Below, piece by piece: positions 23,389 through 26,127 of a stretch of 26,127 nucleotides of DNA. Position numbers and translations under genes: made by a program. The first letter of the stretch is position 1, and every line of letters begins with the position of its first letter. Origin of the DNA: JAGOEX01 sp964630905 (GTDB taxonomy: Bacteria > UBP6 > UBA1177); assembly GCA_964630905.1 (NCBI GenBank), contig CAZVWR010000045.1, positions 1 to 26,127 on the forward strand, given 5' to 3'. The notes under the pieces were generated by a model. It was not told the DNA's origin. It ran no database searches and was given only the letters and a program-made list of their open reading frames with translations.

Positions 23389-24549
23389 GTGAATATTCTA
23401 TCCTGGATCGAATTAAGTTATAATAACGGTGAACTTTTCTTTTACATCATCCCGGCATTTCTTCTGATAATGCTCGTTGCCGTTATTTTTATTCCCGATA
23501 AAAAGAAAGAAGATGCCAAGCCTTCCATGTCTCCTGATGTTCAGATGCCGAAAGGTCCTTCCAAGACCATAGACCTGACAAGAGGTTCAGGCCCGTTTCA
23601 AACTATTGAAATAAAACTTGAAGATGTGAAGGAACCGCAAGTTGCTGAAACAAAACCGGCAACAATGGATGATGGACTCTCAAAAACCAGAAGCGGATTC
23701 ATTTCAAAACTGAAAACACTTTTCAAAGCTTCAATTATTGATGCGGCGATGATAGAGGAGCTTGAAGAGATACTTTATACCTCTGACATGGGTGTTGAGA
23801 CTGTTTCGTGGCTTATGAATGAAGTCAACATGAACCGTTCATCATTTCAAAACGGAGATGATGTTAAAAATCTCATAAAGGAAAAGATCAGGGATGTTCT
23901 TGTCAGAACTCACAAAGATCTTCCCTCTTTTGACATGAAACCTGCAGTTTTTCTGATGGTCGGTGTCAACGGTGCCGGAAAGACAACAACAATAGGCAAG
24001 ATTGCAAGCATGTTCGTTTCTCAGGGGAAGCAGTGTGTTCTTGCAGCGGCTGACACTTTCAGGGCGGCAGCGGTTGAACAGTTGACTGTCTGGGGTGAAA
24101 GGACAGGGTGTCAGATCATAAGCGACAAAGAAGGTGCTGACCCTGCATCGGTGGCTTTCAATGCTGTAAACAGTGGTAAGGGCAGAGGTGCCGACATTGT
24201 ATTGATAGATACGGCAGGGCGTCTCCAGAACAGGGTGAACCTGATGGAAGAGCTTTCAAAGATAAACAGAGTCATAGGCAAGGCGATGGAAGGAGCACCG
24301 CATGAGACGATCCTTGTAATTGATGCAAATAATGGACAGAATGCACTTTCACAGGCTAAACAGTTCAGCGAAGCAGTCAATGTTACCGGTATCATTCTTA
24401 CAAAACTTGACGGTACTGCAAAAGGGGGGGTTCTTATAGGAATAGCTAAAGAGTTGGCACTCCCTGTATATTTTGTCGGCATAGGTGAGAAAGTTGAAGA
24501 CATGAGACCTTTTGATCCTGAGGAATATACGGAGGCACTTTTTTCATGA
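23389..24549 (+). CDS. ftsY: Signal recognition particle receptor FtsY
   Basis: FtsY receives ribosome-SRP complexes at the inner membrane and drives membrane-protein insertion through paired GTP hydrolysis. The 386-residue protein has an N-terminal membrane helix (about 18-36), a charged/Pro linker (38-100), the four-helix N domain (about 101-180) and the G domain: P-loop GVNGAGKTTTIGK (192-204), ADTFRAAAVEQL, DTAGR (274-278), TKLDGTAKGG (338-347) and the closing GIGEKVEDMRPFDPE. E. coli FtsY lacks a true membrane helix; here it is integral. The start codon is GTG with an AAGGGG site 7 bases upstream. Its stop overlaps the PilZ gene start by 4 bases (ATGA), which indicates translational coupling. 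Confidence 0.96.
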   Translation: MNILSWIELSYNNGELFFYIIPAFLLIMLVAVIFIPDKKKEDAKPSMSPDVQMPKGPSKTIDLTRGSGPFQTIEIKLEDVKEPQVAETKPATMDDGLSKTRSGFISKLKTLFKASIIDAAMIEELEEILYTSDMGVETVSWLMNEVNMNRSSFQNGDDVKNLIKEKIRDVLVRTHKDLPSFDMKPAVFLMVGVNGAGKTTTIGKIASMFVSQGKQCVLAAADTFRAAAVEQLTVWGERTGCQIISDKEGADPASVAFNAVNSGKGRGADIVLIDTAGRLQNRVNLMEELSKINRVIGKAMEGAPHETILVIDANNGQNALSQAKQFSEAVNVTGIILTKLDGTAKGGVLIGIAKELALPVYFVGIGEKVEDMRPFDPEEYTEALFS

Positions 24550-25292
24550 ACAAAATAACGATTGTTGTAAGAACACTGGAAGATTTCAAGGAGACATTCA
24601 TTAAAAATGATGACGGGAAAGAGATAACTCTTCCTCTTAAATATATTGAAAGTCCTTCAGAGGTCTCTGTGGGTGACACGATCGAAATGACCCTTCAGAT
24701 AAGAAATGTTCAAAGAACGCTTGATCTTGCAGGCGAAGTAAGATGGAAGCGGTTGAAGGATATTAATCTTCCCGGAAGAAGAATAAGTGCAGGGCTGGGT
24801 ATAGAATTTGATGAAGTATCCATTGAACTTCTGAAACTTCATTTCAAGGAACTTTTCAAGGAGTTGAGCAATATAGATGAGAATATGATAGGCGGAAACT
24901 ACATCAAGGTCAGAACTGATATTGCCGAGAAATATAATATTGAAAGCAGGAAAGCTTCTGACTTTAGTGAAAAAAGGGCTCATCCCAGAATTACAATAAC
25001 GATACCTGTTGAAATATTTGTCAAGAACGAAACCAAAAAACTTACAACGGTTGATATATGTCTTAACGGAATGTGTGTTGCTACAACTGAAAAACTTCCG
25101 GTAGGTGAAGAGGTTCTCGTGGTTTTTGAAGACAAATCGATCCGCAAACAGTTCCTTATAAAAGCTGTCGTACTCAGGAATGTGCCTGAAAAGGATGATA
25201 ACGCTCCTCATTATGCAGTAGGACTGAAATTCATTTTTGAAGATGACAGACAGAAAAAGGAGTTGATGAAATTCATCATTAAGCGGGCATGA
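24546..25292 (+). CDS. PilZ-domain protein with two PilZ-like halves
   Basis: A 248-residue cytoplasmic protein. The N-terminal half (about 1-110) has a PilZ-like barrel without the RxxxR motif, with LAGEVRWKRL and AGLGIEFDEVS, as in the PilZ-like domain of Myxococcus gliding and pili proteins. The C-terminal half (about 141-248) is a standard PilZ layout: RAHPR (144-148) supplies the RxxxR arginines that bind cyclic di-GMP. The second motif, normally DxSxxG, is DICLNG (170-175), with Cys in place of Ser. Binding is plausible but not certain. It is coupled to ftsY by a 4-base overlap and overlaps rsmE by 4 bases, so all three are made together. A role linking cyclic di-GMP to protein targeting or surface behaviour is possible but is inference. 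Confidence 0.85.
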   Translation: MNKITIVVRTLEDFKETFIKNDDGKEITLPLKYIESPSEVSVGDTIEMTLQIRNVQRTLDLAGEVRWKRLKDINLPGRRISAGLGIEFDEVSIELLKLHFKELFKELSNIDENMIGGNYIKVRTDIAEKYNIESRKASDFSEKRAHPRITITIPVEIFVKNETKKLTTVDICLNGMCVATTEKLPVGEEVLVVFEDKSIRKQFLIKAVVLRNVPEKDDNAPHYAVGLKFIFEDDRQKKELMKFIIKRA

Positions 25293-25981
25293 TATATCTT
25301 GTAAGAGAATCTCTTAATATCATTGACGGTTTTATCACTGTTTCAGATGATGAGGCAAAGTATCTGCTTAAAGTCAGACGTCTTAAGAAAGGTGACGCAG
25401 TCCATTTTTCAACTTCGGGGGTCGTCTATGAAACCGTTCTTGACCTTGAAGGTAGAAAACCGGTTTTTAAAATAATAAAAAAAACGATCGGAAGTAACTC
25501 TTCATCGAGGCTTTTTGTAGCTGTTGCATCCGGAGATATTAATGCTGTTGAAGAATCGGTAAGAAACGGGGTAGAGGCAGGTGCTGATGAATTTTTCATC
25601 TTCAGATCGGAGTTTTCCAATACAGATCTTTCTGTTGTTGAAAAAAGAATGAAAAGACTTAAAACCATTGTTGTTTCGGCCGCCAGCCAGTCAAGGAGAG
25701 GCCATCTCCCCGAAATTAATTTTTCGACAATGGAGGAAATTGCCGGAATAGATTGTGAACACATCGTGCTTCACCCGTATTCTCCTGATAACATATTGAG
25801 TTATCAGCCGGTAGATTCAAGAGAGAAAATGCTCTGGATAGGCCCGGAAGGGGGATTTTCAGAAAAAGAGACGGCGTTCTTTAAGAAGGCGGGATTTAAA
25901 TCGTTCTCACTTAAAACACCTATCCTCAGAATGGAAAACGCAGTGACATTTATAACAGCGTTCGTTAAAAATATAATTTGA
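25289..25981 (+). CDS. rsmE: 16S rRNA (uracil1498-N3)-methyltransferase RsmE
   Basis: RsmE methylates N3 of U1498 in 16S rRNA, using SAM, in the ribosome decoding region. The 230-residue protein has the N-terminal PUA-like part (about 15-75, including YLLKVRRLKKGDAVHF) and the SPOUT knot region. IGPEGGFSEKE and SLKTPILRMENAVTFI form the knotted SAM site; other family members show LGxRILRxETA here, so PILRMENA is a slight variant. The GVEAGADEFFIFRSEFS segment matches the family's core (usually GVxxIxPxxxERS). The start overlaps the PilZ gene by 4 bases. It is the last gene of the ftsY run; a regulator gene starts 14 bases after its stop. Confidence 0.92.
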   Translation: MIYLVRESLNIIDGFITVSDDEAKYLLKVRRLKKGDAVHFSTSGVVYETVLDLEGRKPVFKIIKKTIGSNSSSRLFVAVASGDINAVEESVRNGVEAGADEFFIFRSEFSNTDLSVVEKRMKRLKTIVVSAASQSRRGHLPEINFSTMEEIAGIDCEHIVLHPYSPDNILSYQPVDSREKMLWIGPEGGFSEKETAFFKKAGFKSFSLKTPILRMENAVTFITAFVKNII

Positions 25982-25995
25982 TCATGGAGATTATT

Positions 25996-26127
25996 ATGAA
26001 AGATTCTGTAAAACTTAAGATCATCGAAAAGGCGAGAGACATGCTTTTCACCCGTAACGAGGAAGAGATAACTATGATCGGAGTTGCAAACGAACTCGGG
26101 ATAACGGCTCCGACCCTGTATCATTAT
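25996..26127 (+). CDS. TetR-family transcriptional regulator (3' end outside the window)
   Basis: The first 44 residues of a TetR-type repressor are visible: KLKIIEKARDMLFTRNEEEITMIGVANELGITAPTLYHY. The helix-turn-helix (VANELGITAPTLYHY) is the usual DNA-binding signature. The ligand-binding part is cut off, so the target and effector cannot be told. A GGAGA site lies 5 bases before the ATG. It is 14 bases after rsmE, so it could be read from the same transcript. Confidence 0.9.
   Translation, partial: MKDSVKLKIIEKARDMLFTRNEEEITMIGVANELGITAPTLYHY

Noticed and set aside
24657..25211. 184-residue minus-strand open frame
   Set aside because: It lies fully antisense to the PilZ gene, has no recognisable motif, and the plus-strand gene is well supported and coupled on both sides.

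Overview
The window looks like a chromosomal segment of a Gram-negative bacterium with low GC (roughly 40% by eye). It carries many outer-membrane and secreted proteins. Several protein types are typical of Myxococcota and other former deltaproteobacteria: an IgGFc-binding-type lipoprotein with a D-N-D-C-N-G motif, cysteine-rich lipoproteins with acidic linkers, and a PilZ protein whose N-terminal half resembles the Myxococcus PilZ-like paralog domain. My best placement is an uncultivated low-GC deltaproteobacterial or Myxococcota-like lineage. This is inference; no rRNA or other phylogenetic marker set is present.

Layout. 1-1046 is the 3' part of rho, closed by a clear intrinsic terminator. 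1192-8092 is a same-strand run that looks like one operon: four exported proteins of unassigned function (a beta-barrel-like protein, an LPP20-like lipoprotein, an LPP20-like plus PEGA protein, and a CsgG-like plus cysteine-rich Sel1 protein), then class 1B pyrD, then a LysM/M23 lipoprotein with a degenerate active site. 8206-10132 is a two-gene module resembling an AbiE (type IV) toxin-antitoxin or abortive-infection system. It is inserted between the intact 3' end of the M23 gene and a second, internally deleted copy of that same 3' end (10133-10203).

10364-18471 alternates lipoproteins with housekeeping enzymes: a small lipoprotein, a SAM-dependent methyltransferase, a phosphofructokinase with pyrophosphate-type motifs, the IgGFc-binding-type lipoprotein, the HtpX protease, a modular cysteine-rich lipoprotein and an acidic lipoprotein. 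18529-20100 encodes a divergent oleate-hydratase-family flavoprotein. Two minus-strand genes follow: a histone H1-like protein made of 19 lysine-rich pentads (20245-20574) and a secreted cysteine-rich acidic protein (20746-21759).

21936-26127 returns to core genes on the plus strand: ahcY, then ftsY, a PilZ-domain gene and rsmE, each overlapping the next by 4 bp, then the start of a TetR-family regulator cut by the window edge. I saw no tRNA, rRNA, insertion sequence, CRISPR array or riboswitch. Promoters were read by eye from -35/-10 hexamers and are suggestions only. No gap between genes exceeds 300 bases.

The best candidates for something undescribed are (1) the four-gene exported cassette at 1192-6475, which joins LPP20-like, PEGA, CsgG-like and cysteine-rich Sel1 modules in one apparent operon, and (2) the AbiE-like module framed by a duplicated and partly decayed 3' end of its neighbour.
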